Assembly: GCF_004375085.3 (NCBI RefSeq) | Contig: NZ_SNAQ03000006.1 | Span: 124,001 to 188,000 of the forward strand | Length of the DNA stretch: 64,000 bases | Direction: 5' to 3' | Origin: Lewinella sp. W8 | GTDB taxonomy: Bacteria; Bacteroidota; Bacteroidia; Chitinophagales; Saprospiraceae | Shown: positions 1-8,486 of the stretch, piece by piece | Layout of the letters: every line of letters begins with the position of its first letter | Numbering within the stretch: the first letter of the stretch is position 1 | Position numbers and translations under genes: made by a program | Notes under the pieces: model-generated | Told to the model about the DNA's origin: nothing | Databases searched by the model: none | Seen by the model: only the letters and a program-made list of their open reading frames with translations

Positions 1-1069
1 CGTTCGGACATTCCGCCAGGTCCTCGCAGATTCCTCCCCCCGGCAACTGGTAGTTGATGTCGGCAATGTTCAGGCCGTTCTGCTGCATGTACACGATGGC
101 GGCGGTGCCGGGAAGCACCATGATGAACAGTACGGGAAGCTTGAGCAGTCCGGCAAAGAGGGCGCCCCAGCGGCCGTGGTTCAGGTCCCGGGCACCTAGT
201 ACCCGCTGCACCATGAACTGATTGTTGGCCCAGAAGTAAAACCCGAGAATGGGCGCACCCAGGAGCAGGCCCGTCCAGGGCATGAACTGGTCTCCTCCGG
301 TCCCCAGCAGAAATTCCCTCCAGGTTTCCCCCGCCGGTCGGACGAGGCTGAGGACTTCTTCGGCGTTCGATGGTTGATAATCCCCACCGGGATTGGGTAA
401 CTGCCCGGCAGCCCCCATCTCATTAAGGCCCGCAATGAGTCCGTCCCAACCACCAATTTTGCCAAAGGCAAAGTAGGTGATCAAACAGCTACCAATGATC
501 AACAGTATGGCCTGAATGACCTCCGTCTGGATCACCGAGTTCAATCCCCCGGGTACGGTATAGGCCGCCGCCGCAATCGCCAGGATGGCTACGATGGTAA
601 ACGTACTCAGGGAAGGAAACAGCAGTTTAAGTACCACGGTTCCTACGTACAGGCCCGCGGCCGTATCCAGCAGTACGTTCCCTACGATGGTGATGAAGCT
701 AAAGTAGTACCGAGATCGTACGTCATACCGCCTTTCCATGAATTCCGGCATGGTGTAAACCTTTGACTTCAGGTAAAACGGCAGGAAAAAGATGGCAAAA
801 AACACCAGGACGACGGAAGCCAGCCACTCGTAGTTAAATACCTGGGTGTTGGTCTTGTAGGCGTCACCGGCCAGTCCCACCAGCGTAGAGCTGGAAATAT
901 TGGCGGCAAAGAGGGAAATCCCGACGATCGGCCAGGTCATGTTCCGCCCCGCTAAGAAATACTCTTCTGAACTCTGTGCCTTTGCGCTGTAAAGACCGTA
1001 GCCAATGATAAAAACGGCGTAAACGGCCATAACGATCAAATCGATCGTCTCTAGTGTGAATGCTCCCAT
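1..1069 (-). CDS. Sodium:solute symporter (SSS family), C-terminus cut by window edge
   Basis: My translation from the ATG at 1069 stays open for 356 codons to the window edge. It is strongly hydrophobic with repeated membrane segments and begins MGAFTLETIDLIVMAVYAVF. The stretches SSEEYFLAGRNMTWPIVG and SLFAANISSSTLVGLAG match the N-terminal hallmark of the solute:sodium symporter family (SGLT/PutP-like), and YTVPGGLNSVIQTEVIQAI is the usual later conserved block. It should be an inner-membrane, sodium-coupled transporter, probably for a sugar or related small solute; the substrate cannot be told. The usual family length is about 500-550 residues, so roughly the last third is missing. It is transcribed divergently from the SMP-30-like operon at 1293, which would fit uptake and processing of a sugar acid or lactone, but that link is only inferred. 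Confidence 0.9.
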   Translation of the reverse strand, partial: MGAFTLETIDLIVMAVYAVFIIGYGLYSAKAQSSEEYFLAGRNMTWPIVGISLFAANISSSTLVGLAGDAYKTNTQVFNYEWLASVVLVFFAIFFLPFYLKSKVYTMPEFMERRYDVRSRYYFSFITIVGNVLLDTAAGLYVGTVVLKLLFPSLSTFTIVAILAIAAAAYTVPGGLNSVIQTEVIQAILLIIGSCLITYFAFGKIGGWDGLIAGLNEMGAAGQLPNPGGDYQPSNAEEVLSLVRPAGETWREFLLGTGGDQFMPWTGLLLGAPILGFYFWANNQFMVQRVLGARDLNHGRWGALFAGLLKLPVLFIMVLPGTAAIVYMQQNGLNIADINYQLPGGGICEDLAECPN

Positions 1070-1292
1070 ACTTTAAGCTTCGTAACAATTGGATGCCCAA
1101 GTATACACAATTGTCACAGAAGTCTCCCTAAGCTGTTAGCCCTGTTTACGGACAAAACCCGATGGCTATCCGACCATAGCGGGAGCTTAGCCCTCATTTC
1201 TTCGTGTCTTAATCCCCCCAACCCACGGCACCATGACAGAAATCCAGTGCTCATTCTTGATTCGCCACGAAGAATGCACCTACTTTACGGGC

Positions 1293-2330
1293 ATGAAGGG
1301 AATCCACCAGATACTTTTACCGCTTGTCTTTATTTTTTCAGCTTGCGCCGACCAAAATCCTCCACCCCCGGCAGCAGTGGATCAGGACGGCCCGGAACTG
1401 TCCCTCCGCGTTGAAGCAATCGATGACCGCCTCACCCAACAGCTTTTCGGGGCGGAGCCATCCTTTGAAGTACTCTTCGGCGGCATGGAATGGTCTGAAG
1501 GCCCCCTCGTTCTTCCCGATGGTTCCGTCATTTGTTCCGATGTGCCTAACAATCAGATTCTCCGGTGGACTCCGGAGAACGGCAAAGAAATCTGGCTCCA
1601 GAACAGCGGTAATGCTCCCGACGATTATTCCAGCGAGCCGGGAAGTAACGGTCTGCTCCTGGACCAGGATGGGCGTCTCCTACTCTGCCAACACGGAGCC
1701 CGCAGTGTGTCCCGGATGAAGCGTGACTGGCAAAACCCAGCACCTGAGTATGAGGTACTGGCCGAAAATTTCGGGGAAAAACGTTTCAACAGCCCGAATG
1801 ACCTGACCCTCGCCCCGGACGGAAGCATACTCTTTACCGATCCCATCTACGGTCTCCCCGGCAGGGCCGAAAGCAAGCTGCGGGAACTGGATTATTGTGG
1901 GGTCTTTCGCCTCACGCCCACCGGAATGGTTCAGCTACTCACTAAAGCATACAGTCGGCCAAATGGCATTGGGATCAGTCCGGATGGAAACACGCTTTAC
2001 GTCGCCAACTCCGACGGAGATAATGCCATCGTGACGGCCACCCAAATCCTGGATACTGCCTTTACCCTGGGACCCGTTGATACTTTGATCAATGCCACAA
2101 ATCTTACCGCAAAAGAAGTTGGATACCCGGATGGCTTGGCCGTTGGCAAAAACGGACGCATCTTTGCGACCGCTCCGGGAGGCGTCTGGGTTATGGAACC
2201 CGACGGCACCCTGATTGGCAAGATTAGGACGGGCCTTCCCGTTTCTAACGTAACCCTTTCTCCTACGGAAGACTACTTGTATCTGACAAGTGATTTTTAT
2301 TTGATTCGAGTTAAATTAAACCACCCATGA
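1293..2330 (+). CDS. SMP-30/gluconolactonase-family lipoprotein
   Basis: The 345-residue product has a lipoprotein signal (LLPLVFIFSAC, Cys18), so I start at the ATG at 1293; an in-frame ATG at 1233 would put 20 polar residues in front of the signal. The six-bladed propeller family SMP-30/gluconolactonase/LRE is shown by WSEGPLVLPDGSVICSD, NSPNDLTLAPDGSILFTDP, RPNGIGISPDGNTLYVAN and YPDGLAVGKNGRIFA, which carry the acidic and Asn metal ligands typical of these calcium- or zinc-dependent lactonases. It probably hydrolyses a sugar lactone at the cell surface or in the periplasm; the substrate is unknown. Its stop overlaps the start of the next gene (ATGA), so it leads a three-gene operon. Confidence 0.85.
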   Translation: MKGIHQILLPLVFIFSACADQNPPPPAAVDQDGPELSLRVEAIDDRLTQQLFGAEPSFEVLFGGMEWSEGPLVLPDGSVICSDVPNNQILRWTPENGKEIWLQNSGNAPDDYSSEPGSNGLLLDQDGRLLLCQHGARSVSRMKRDWQNPAPEYEVLAENFGEKRFNSPNDLTLAPDGSILFTDPIYGLPGRAESKLRELDYCGVFRLTPTGMVQLLTKAYSRPNGIGISPDGNTLYVANSDGDNAIVTATQILDTAFTLGPVDTLINATNLTAKEVGYPDGLAVGKNGRIFATAPGGVWVMEPDGTLIGKIRTGLPVSNVTLSPTEDYLYLTSDFYLIRVKLNHP

Positions 2331-2746
2331 GCCAACTAAGTGACGCCGAAATCGCCGAAGCAGCCACCGCAGTCCGTCGTGGCATGGAAGTATACGTTCA
2401 CCGCGAGCATGGCCGCATGTTGGTCGCCGATGATCCCGAAAGAAACGTCCGGGCGGATCCTGAAGTCTTTGAAATCATCATGCAAACGGTTTCCACGGAC
2501 CCCGATGCCTACGTCCACATCGAACGGATGCCCACCGATCAGGCCATCCAGGTAATGAGAGACTTTACGGACCGCGTGCGTAACCAGGAGTTGTGGCAAA
2601 ACCTCAGCTACGCCCTCAAACGGCCACGCCCGTTCCGCACCTTTAAGGATGAGCTCTCCAAGTTTCCCAAGAATTACGAGCGGTGGCGCGATTTTCGTCA
2701 GTCTCGCTACGAAGACTACGTTCGCCGTTCCCTGCAAGAAGGCTAG
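2327..2746 (+). CDS. UPF0158 family protein
   Basis: A 139-residue soluble acidic protein whose start overlaps the preceding stop by 4 nt, which indicates translational coupling. The order of features matches UPF0158: a short N-terminal helix, GMEVYVHREHGRMLVADD, YVHIERMPTDQAIQVMRDFT and the FKDELSKFP..YERWRDFR tail. The family has no established biochemical function. No signal peptide, membrane segment or cysteines are visible. Sitting between a secreted lactonase-like protein and a FemAB-like transferase, it gives no clear functional hint. Confidence 0.75.
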   Translation: MSQLSDAEIAEAATAVRRGMEVYVHREHGRMLVADDPERNVRADPEVFEIIMQTVSTDPDAYVHIERMPTDQAIQVMRDFTDRVRNQELWQNLSYALKRPRPFRTFKDELSKFPKNYERWRDFRQSRYEDYVRRSLQEG

Positions 2747-2749
2747 GGT

Positions 2750-3646
2750 ATGCAGTGGCTTCCCCGCCAGGAAATTGACGAAGCGCGTTGGGATGCCGCC
2801 ATCGGCCGGGATGCACACCCCCTACCCTACGGTCTCCACTGGTGGCTCGACACGGTAGCCCCGGGAGGATGGTCAGCAATTGTCCTCGAGGATTACCGGG
2901 CGGTGCTACCGCTTCCCAAGGCAGATAGGTTCATCCCGGAATTTTTCTTAATGCGCTCTGCTGGCCCCGGCGGGCAGGTGCAAAGGCCTCCGTTTACCCA
3001 GCAACTCGGTCCGTTCGGCACCTTCTCTCCCGCGGAAGCCGGGGCCCTCCTCCGGTTGGCTACCCAAAAAGCAAAATTGAAGGGATTACCCCTGGCGGCC
3101 ACCATTTCCCGCGACCAAATACCCGATGAACTCCCCCTCCGGGTAAGAACTAATTTCGTGCTTCCTCTCTCCTCTCCTCATGAAACACTCTTTCGGGGTT
3201 ACGGGAAGACGCTGCGGAAGCAACTGCGAAAATACGGTCCGCACCACCTAGACCTTGCTGCTCCGGCCCTGGTCATTGACACTTACCAGCGGTCGCTAGC
3301 ATCAAAAACCGGTTTACGCACCCGGCACTTCGCCATCATGGCAAAGCTGATCAAGGCAGCACTGGTCAGAGAACAGGGATATTGCTACCAGCTTTCTAGC
3401 CCGGAAGGTGATGTACTGGCCGCCGGTTTTTTTCCCGAGTACCGGGGCCGGATCATCAACCTCTTTGCCGCCAGTACCGCCCGCGGTTACGAACAGCGCG
3501 GCATGGCTCGCCTGATCGATGCCGTTATCCAACGCCACCAGCCGACCGCCAGCATCTTCGATTTTGAGGGTTCTGACCTCCCCGGAGTAAAGGAGTTCTT
3601 CCAAAGCTTTGGTCCTCAGTCGGAAACCTACTGGTCAGTAGGGTAA
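2750..3646 (+). CDS. GNAT/FemAB-like acyltransferase
   Basis: A 298-residue cytosolic protein starting 3 nt after the previous stop, so third in the operon. The N-terminal half (HWWLDTVAPGGWSAIVLEDY, then a P-rich middle) and the C-terminal half (YGKTLRKQLRKYG, GYCYQLSSPEGDVLAAGFFPEY, ARGYEQRGMARLIDAVIQ, FDFEGSDLPGVKEFFQSFG) follow the double-GNAT layout of FemAB/peptidoglycan-bridge-type transferases and the Bacteroidota GNAT proteins related to them. Substrate and acyl or aminoacyl donor cannot be told. Its 3' end overlaps the convergent gene at 3628 by 19 nt. Confidence 0.65.
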   Translation: MQWLPRQEIDEARWDAAIGRDAHPLPYGLHWWLDTVAPGGWSAIVLEDYRAVLPLPKADRFIPEFFLMRSAGPGGQVQRPPFTQQLGPFGTFSPAEAGALLRLATQKAKLKGLPLAATISRDQIPDELPLRVRTNFVLPLSSPHETLFRGYGKTLRKQLRKYGPHHLDLAAPALVIDTYQRSLASKTGLRTRHFAIMAKLIKAALVREQGYCYQLSSPEGDVLAAGFFPEYRGRIINLFAASTARGYEQRGMARLIDAVIQRHQPTASIFDFEGSDLPGVKEFFQSFGPQSETYWSVG

Positions 3647-4830
3647 CCGGTTGAATCGTCGGGATACATATCTGTCCACTGCACCGTTGCTCCCGTTGCC
3701 GCCGACACCCGGGCGGCTTCCAGGATTTGCATCACGATGCGGTTATTCTCCAGGGAAGAAGGCGCAAATGGAGGTACCTCAATTTTTCCCCTTACGACGG
3801 CCGCCAGGTAACTGAAGGGGTCCCCCTTGGCTCCATCGGGATGCTCCAACCGGCCTGCCGTCGGTCCCTCTTCTTCTTGCGTCATCAGCGCGTAGACGTG
3901 ACGGTCATCCGCCCGAAAATATCCGTGAGTGCCATACAGTACCATTTCTTTCAGGTGATGGGACCAGTTCCAGGAGGCCTGGATGGTCACCTGGGTCTTC
4001 GGGTAGGTTACCAGAATCGTGGCCTCGTCCTCCACCTTCGGGTAACGTTCCGGCTTGATTTGTTGGGTTACGCAGCTGACGGACACTGGCTTTTGCCCAT
4101 TCAGGTACCAGGTCGTAAGATTCGCCCCGTAACACCCAAAATCATTGAGGGCTCCGGCTCCGTTCAGGTCCGGGTCCGTCAACCACTCCACGAACTCCGG
4201 CCAGCAACCAATTTCAATCGGCCCGGGATGCCCGGTCCGGAACACCAGCCGCCGCAAGGGGCCGATGGTTTCCGGCCCTACCACCTCTTCGAAAGCCAGT
4301 TGGTTGGTGGCGTACCAGGTGGTCTCGTAATTGGTCAGCAGATGAATGTCGTGCTGCTCGGCCAGCTGAATCATTTCCTGCGCATGCTCCCAGTTGATGG
4401 CCAGGGGTTTTTCGACCATCACGTGTACCCCCCGCGGAGCGCAAATCCTTACCGTTTCGAGGTGGTCGTAAATCGTGTTGAAGGCCGCCACCGCCTCCAC
4501 GGTTTCTTGCTCCAGCATCGCTTCAAGGCTAGGATAAATCAACGCTTTATCGAAGCCAAATTCTTTCTGGAGGCGATCAATCAGCTCCTGGTTCGTCTCT
4601 ACGATACCCACGACCTCCACGTCACCGATCGCTTCCCGGCCCAGTATCCACCCCACGTGCCCGTGTACCATTCCAACTACCCCCATCTTCAGGGGTGGCG
4701 CCACCATCGGAACTTCCCCGTCGGGTTGGGGCGCAGGTGATTTTTCCGGAGTCATATCTTCAGTAGTGGAAGTACAGGCGCTACCTCCGAGGAGGAAGAG
4801 CAGCAGGCAAAGTCTGAAAAATTGGTGCAT
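3628..4830 (-). CDS. Gfo/Idh/MocA-family oxidoreductase lipoprotein
   Basis: A 400-residue protein with a lipoprotein signal (LLLFLLGGSAC) and a Pro/Glu-rich linker, then a Rossmann fold starting KMGVVGMVHGHVGWILG. The family signature EKPLAINWEHAQEMIQLAEQ is present, followed by the alpha/beta substrate domain (LVFRTGHPGPIEIGCWPEF, NDFGCYGANLTTWYL). This family uses NAD(P) to oxidise or reduce sugars and inositols. The glycine motif reads GMVHGH rather than the common GxGxxG, as in some secreted members. Because it is a predicted lipoprotein, it probably acts outside the cytosol with a tightly held cofactor; that is inference. Convergent with the FemAB-like gene, 19-nt overlap. Confidence 0.85.
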   Translation of the reverse strand: MHQFFRLCLLLFLLGGSACTSTTEDMTPEKSPAPQPDGEVPMVAPPLKMGVVGMVHGHVGWILGREAIGDVEVVGIVETNQELIDRLQKEFGFDKALIYPSLEAMLEQETVEAVAAFNTIYDHLETVRICAPRGVHVMVEKPLAINWEHAQEMIQLAEQHDIHLLTNYETTWYATNQLAFEEVVGPETIGPLRRLVFRTGHPGPIEIGCWPEFVEWLTDPDLNGAGALNDFGCYGANLTTWYLNGQKPVSVSCVTQQIKPERYPKVEDEATILVTYPKTQVTIQASWNWSHHLKEMVLYGTHGYFRADDRHVYALMTQEEEGPTAGRLEHPDGAKGDPFSYLAAVVRGKIEVPPFAPSSLENNRIVMQILEAARVSAATGATVQWTDMYPDDSTGYPTDQ

Positions 4831-4975
4831 ATCGATGAATGTGGCGTCAAGATACTACCGGAAATTACTTAGGCTGTGCGGGGCCGGATGGCAGTAGGAT
4901 AAATCCTGCAACTCCAGGTCTGATTTCCAAACACTTTACCCGATCGGCAGTTAATAGAACGAACCCAATTATCGT

Positions 4976-5764
4976 ATGCCCGAGTTACCCGAAGTCCACA
5001 ATTTCAAGCAATACTTTGATGCTGCCGCCATTGGCCAAACCGTCGGCAAGTTAGTCGTTCACGACGATAAAATCATCCGCAACATGAGTGGCGCGGCCTT
5101 CGCGGATGCGCTGGCTGGCCGGACCTTTACCGGGTCCATCCGCCGGGGAAAGTACCTCTTCGCTCAGCTGGACAACCACCATGACGTTCTGCTCCACTTC
5201 GGGATGAACGGCGACCTGAACCTCTACCAGGAACCCGAAGATCGCGGCCGGTTTGAACGCTTCGCCTTCCACTTTCAGGACGGGAACATCCTCGGGTTCG
5301 ACGACTCCCGAAAGTTTGCCCGGATCCTTTACCTGCACGACCGCGAGGCCTACATCGAGGAAATCAAGCTCGGTCCGGATGCCCTGGACCTGACCGAAGA
5401 GCACTTTGCGGCCGCCATCGAGGGAAGAAAAACCACCCTGAAGGCAGTCCTCCTCAATCAATCTATCGTCGCCGGCCTGGGAAACCTTTACGCCGACGAG
5501 ATCTGCTACCGCACCAAGCTGCACCCCGCCATCCGGGTGAACACCCTCACGCCGGATGACATCAGGGCCGTTTACGAACAGATCATCGAAATTATGACCT
5601 ACGCCACGGAAAACGCGCCCTACTATCGGGATTACCCCGAAAACTGGTTCTGGCATACCTGGCGAAAGGAAGACGGTACCGACCCGGAAACCGGAATGCC
5701 CGTCCGGATTACCAAGGTAGCCGGCCGCACGACCTACTTCGTGGAAGGCCGGCAAAGACAATAG
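4976..5764 (+). CDS. Fpg/Nei-type DNA glycosylase lacking zinc-finger cysteines
   Basis: The 262-residue product begins MPELPEV, giving the catalytic N-terminal Pro2 and Glu3 of formamidopyrimidine glycosylase/endonuclease VIII, which excise oxidised bases and cut the strand by beta/delta elimination. Also present are RRGKYLFAQL (conserved Lys59), LLHFGMNGD (His74) and the H2TH block with VAGLGNLYADE (Asn170). The C-terminal finger keeps the DNA-binding Arg (VAGRTTYFVEG, Arg251), but the four zinc cysteines are absent; the only Cys is 177. That resembles the zincless finger described for NEIL1-type enzymes. The start is fixed because Pro2 must follow the initiator Met. Standalone gene with 45 nt before the next. 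Confidence 0.85.
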   Translation: MPELPEVHNFKQYFDAAAIGQTVGKLVVHDDKIIRNMSGAAFADALAGRTFTGSIRRGKYLFAQLDNHHDVLLHFGMNGDLNLYQEPEDRGRFERFAFHFQDGNILGFDDSRKFARILYLHDREAYIEEIKLGPDALDLTEEHFAAAIEGRKTTLKAVLLNQSIVAGLGNLYADEICYRTKLHPAIRVNTLTPDDIRAVYEQIIEIMTYATENAPYYRDYPENWFWHTWRKEDGTDPETGMPVRITKVAGRTTYFVEGRQRQ

Positions 5765-5796
5765 CCATCCAAAAAAGAATATTCCCCTTTTGCGCT

Positions 5797-5804
5797 TAAC
5801 TTTA
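5797..5804 (+). promoter_or_regulatory. -7-like element TAACTTTA, 5 nt before start
   Basis: A near match to the Bacteroidota -7 consensus TAnnTTTG (last base A) ends 5 nt before the ATG at 5810. No clear TTTG -33 box is seen 17-21 nt upstream. Confidence 0.35.
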
Positions 5805-5809
5805 GCGCA

Positions 5810-7759
5810 ATGGCCAATCAGGTTGCACAACGCGTATACGACTTCCTTAAGGACATTCCCCCTTTTCATTTTGTGGACAATGAAGAGGCCCTGCTTCGGG
5901 TTGCCCGGCGGGTAGAGGTGCAATACCAGCCCATTGGTACCACCGTTTTCGCCCCCGGCGAACCGCCCCGCGACCGTTTTTTCGTCATCAGGGAAGGCTC
6001 CGTAGAATTGTTCAGCATCGGAGAAGACGGAGAAGAGCGCCTGGTGGAAAGACTCGGAGAAGGCGAAGTCTTCGGTATTCGCCCGCTGCTTGCGGAGGAC
6101 AACTACCTTTTCCTCGCCAAAGCGGCCGAAGAAAGCCTGCTCTACGCCGTCAATACCGAGGGATTCAAAGAATTACTACCCAACTATCCCCAGCTGACCA
6201 ACTATCTGGCCACCAGCATGGCCGGAAGCTCCCGTTATGCCCTCGAATACCAGGCCGCCAGGAACCGGGAACCGGAAGGCAACTGGGGAGGAACCGACTA
6301 CACCGGACCGGACCTGCTCGAACTCCAGCGGGTCCACCGTGCCCGACCACCCATCACCTGTACCGCGGACGCCCGAATCGTCGATGCCGCCAAAAGGATG
6401 ACGGAGCACAACGTGGGGTCCATCGTCGTGGTCGACAAAAAAGATCATCCCATCGGCATCATTACCGACCGGGACCTGAGACGTAAGATTGCCACCGGAC
6501 TGAAAAGCCTCGATGCACTCATCACGGAAATCATGAACGAACCCGTGATCTGTATCCGCCCGGACGTAACGGTGGCCGACGTCCAGATCATGATGGTCCG
6601 GTACGGCCTGCATCACCTCGTGCAAACGGAAGACGGAACCAACAAAAGCCCCATCACGGGGGTCATCAGCGAGCACGACTTGTTGGTTCTGCAGGGGAAT
6701 AATCCCGCCGTACTCGTTCGGGAAATCAGCCGGGCAAAAACCACCGCCTACCTCCGCTCTCTCCGGGACCGGTCCGAAAGACTACTTAAAGTTTATCTTG
6801 AAAGAGAAGTAAGTATCTCATTCATTACCAGCGTCATGTCGTCCATCAACGACGAAATTACCCGTAAATGCATCAAGTTCGGCCTTGCCCGGATGCAGGC
6901 CGACGGAATGGGTAATCCTCCGGCCCTATTTGACTGGATGACGCTCGGCAGCCAGGGCAGAGAAGAACAATTATTGCGGACGGATCAGGACAATGCCCTG
7001 ATTTTCGAAGACGTGGGCAAGAAGCGCCACGCCGAAGTAAAAGCGTGGTTCCTGAAACTGGCGGGTTACGTCACCGAATACCTTCATGAGGTGGGCTTCG
7101 ATTACTGTCCGGGAGACATGATGGCCAGCAACCCCCTGTGGTGCCTGTCCGTCGGTGGGTGGAAAGAGCAGTTTTCCTTTTGGATGAACGAGAACACCAG
7201 GGAAAACATGCTCCATACCTCCATCTTCTTCGACTACCGGGGTGTTTGGGGGGACGGCAGCCTTCCCGGCAAACTCACCAGACACATCTTCACGGAGTTG
7301 GAAGGAAAAAGCAGTCGGTTTCTGGCGTCCCTGGGACTGGCGGCCCTCGACAACCCCAGCCCCCTGACCTTCTTCCGGAATTTTGTGGTCGAGCGCTCCG
7401 GGGAACATAAGGACCAGTTCGACCTCAAAGCACGGGCCATGCGTCCCCTCACCGATGCAGCCCGCGTGCTCATCCTGGAGGCCCGAAAAGGGCAGGTTAA
7501 CAATACCTTCCGCCGCTATGAAACCCTGGCGGAACTGGAACCCCAGAACGCCGAACTTTACCGGGAGGCCGCGGACGCCTACGAAGTTCTGATCCGGCTG
7601 CGGGCCCTAATCGGCCTGGAACGAAATGATTCCGGGCGGTTCATCAAACCGGAGGAACTCACCCGCACCCAGCGGTTGTTGTTGCGCAACAGTTTCCGCC
7701 CCGTGCGCGAAATCCAGAGCCTGCTGGAAGTCCGGTTTCAGCTCAATTTCCTGAGGTAA
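5810..7759 (+). CDS. cNMP-binding/CBS/DUF294 nucleotidyltransferase-like signalling protein
   Basis: A 649-residue cytosolic protein with four parts: a cyclic-nucleotide-binding domain (about 20-140; PRDRFFVIREGSVELF, GEGEVFGIRPLL), a CBS pair (about 180-300; ARIVDAAKRMTEHNVGSIVV, GIITDRDLRRKI, GVISEHDLLVLQG), a DUF294 nucleotidyltransferase-like domain (about 320-460; LGSQGREEQLLRTDQDNALI with Asp392 and Asp394 as likely metal ligands), and the DUF294 C-terminal helical domain (about 490-630). It is a GlnD-like layout without the HD domain; targets in this family are mostly unknown. The next gene starts on the last base of its stop (TAATG), so the two are coupled. The same pair (DUF294 protein plus DnaQ-like exonuclease) is, to my knowledge, common in many bacteria. 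Confidence 0.85.
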   Translation: MANQVAQRVYDFLKDIPPFHFVDNEEALLRVARRVEVQYQPIGTTVFAPGEPPRDRFFVIREGSVELFSIGEDGEERLVERLGEGEVFGIRPLLAEDNYLFLAKAAEESLLYAVNTEGFKELLPNYPQLTNYLATSMAGSSRYALEYQAARNREPEGNWGGTDYTGPDLLELQRVHRARPPITCTADARIVDAAKRMTEHNVGSIVVVDKKDHPIGIITDRDLRRKIATGLKSLDALITEIMNEPVICIRPDVTVADVQIMMVRYGLHHLVQTEDGTNKSPITGVISEHDLLVLQGNNPAVLVREISRAKTTAYLRSLRDRSERLLKVYLEREVSISFITSVMSSINDEITRKCIKFGLARMQADGMGNPPALFDWMTLGSQGREEQLLRTDQDNALIFEDVGKKRHAEVKAWFLKLAGYVTEYLHEVGFDYCPGDMMASNPLWCLSVGGWKEQFSFWMNENTRENMLHTSIFFDYRGVWGDGSLPGKLTRHIFTELEGKSSRFLASLGLAALDNPSPLTFFRNFVVERSGEHKDQFDLKARAMRPLTDAARVLILEARKGQVNNTFRRYETLAELEPQNAELYREAADAYEVLIRLRALIGLERNDSGRFIKPEELTRTQRLLLRNSFRPVREIQSLLEVRFQLNFLR

Positions 7760-8478
7760 TGGAAGGCAAGGATTGGCTCGATAAGCTTCGTAATGCCCTG
7801 TCCCTGAATCCTCGCCAAAAGGGCGCGGACCAGTGGCCGGACTGGTACCGGAAATACGCGGAACTTCCCCACCAGCTTGCACCAGGCAAGCAAGCTTTCC
7901 GGGAGCTTGACGTGGTCGTACTCGACGCCGAAACGACCGGGCTCAATCCCCGCAAGGATCAACTCCTGAGCCTCGGCGCCCTCCGTCTCCGAGGACACAC
8001 CATCCGCCTTAAGGAATGCTTCGAGGCCTATCTGCCAACTCCGGAGGAATTACGGGACTCCACGGCCGTCTCCGTTCACGGCATCGTACCAAATTCCCTG
8101 CGGTACCGGTATACGGACCTTACCTCCCTGATGGAGGAGTTTCTTGCCTACCTGGGAGAAGCGGTCATCGTTGGGCACCACATTGGCTTCGACGTCGAAA
8201 TGATCAATCGGGCCCTCGCGGGACTCGGGGCCGGGCCCCTCAAAAACCGGGTGCTCGATACCGCCTTGCTGGCCCAGAAAATCCACCCTCCGGGCTACTG
8301 GACGCCCCAGGGGGAATATGCCCTTGACAAGTTAGCCCGCCGGTATAAAATCAGCCTCTCCGATCGGCATACTGCCCTGGGAGACAGCTACATCACCGCC
8401 ATCCTCCTGCTAAAACTACTGAGTCGCTTGTCCGAAAAACGGGGCCGGGACCTCCTTGTAGAGGATGTCTTCGGATAG
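7759..8478 (+). CDS. DnaQ-like DEDDh 3'-5' exonuclease
   Basis: A 239-residue protein with all exonuclease motifs of the DEDDh class: Exo I VVVLDAETTGLNP (Asp56, Glu58), Exo II VGHHIGFDVEMIN (Asp145) and Exo III RHTALGDSYITA (His204, Asp209). The linker SVHGIVPNSLR matches the usual xHGI element of the PolC/DnaQ epsilon group. A 50-residue N-terminal extension is basic and uncharacterised. It overlaps the upstream DUF294 gene by 1 nt and so is translationally coupled; this pairing suggests a shared role in nucleic-acid or nucleotide turnover rather than replicative proofreading, but that is inference. Convergent with the HtrA gene after 8 nt. Confidence 0.88.
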   Translation: MEGKDWLDKLRNALSLNPRQKGADQWPDWYRKYAELPHQLAPGKQAFRELDVVVLDAETTGLNPRKDQLLSLGALRLRGHTIRLKECFEAYLPTPEELRDSTAVSVHGIVPNSLRYRYTDLTSLMEEFLAYLGEAVIVGHHIGFDVEMINRALAGLGAGPLKNRVLDTALLAQKIHPPGYWTPQGEYALDKLARRYKISLSDRHTALGDSYITAILLLKLLSRLSEKRGRDLLVEDVFG

Positions 8479-8486
8479 GGGGTTCC

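Noticed and set aside
3727-4740. 337-codon frame antisense to the Gfo/Idh/MocA gene
   Set aside because: His/Arg/Gly-rich composition without motifs; sense gene is convincing.
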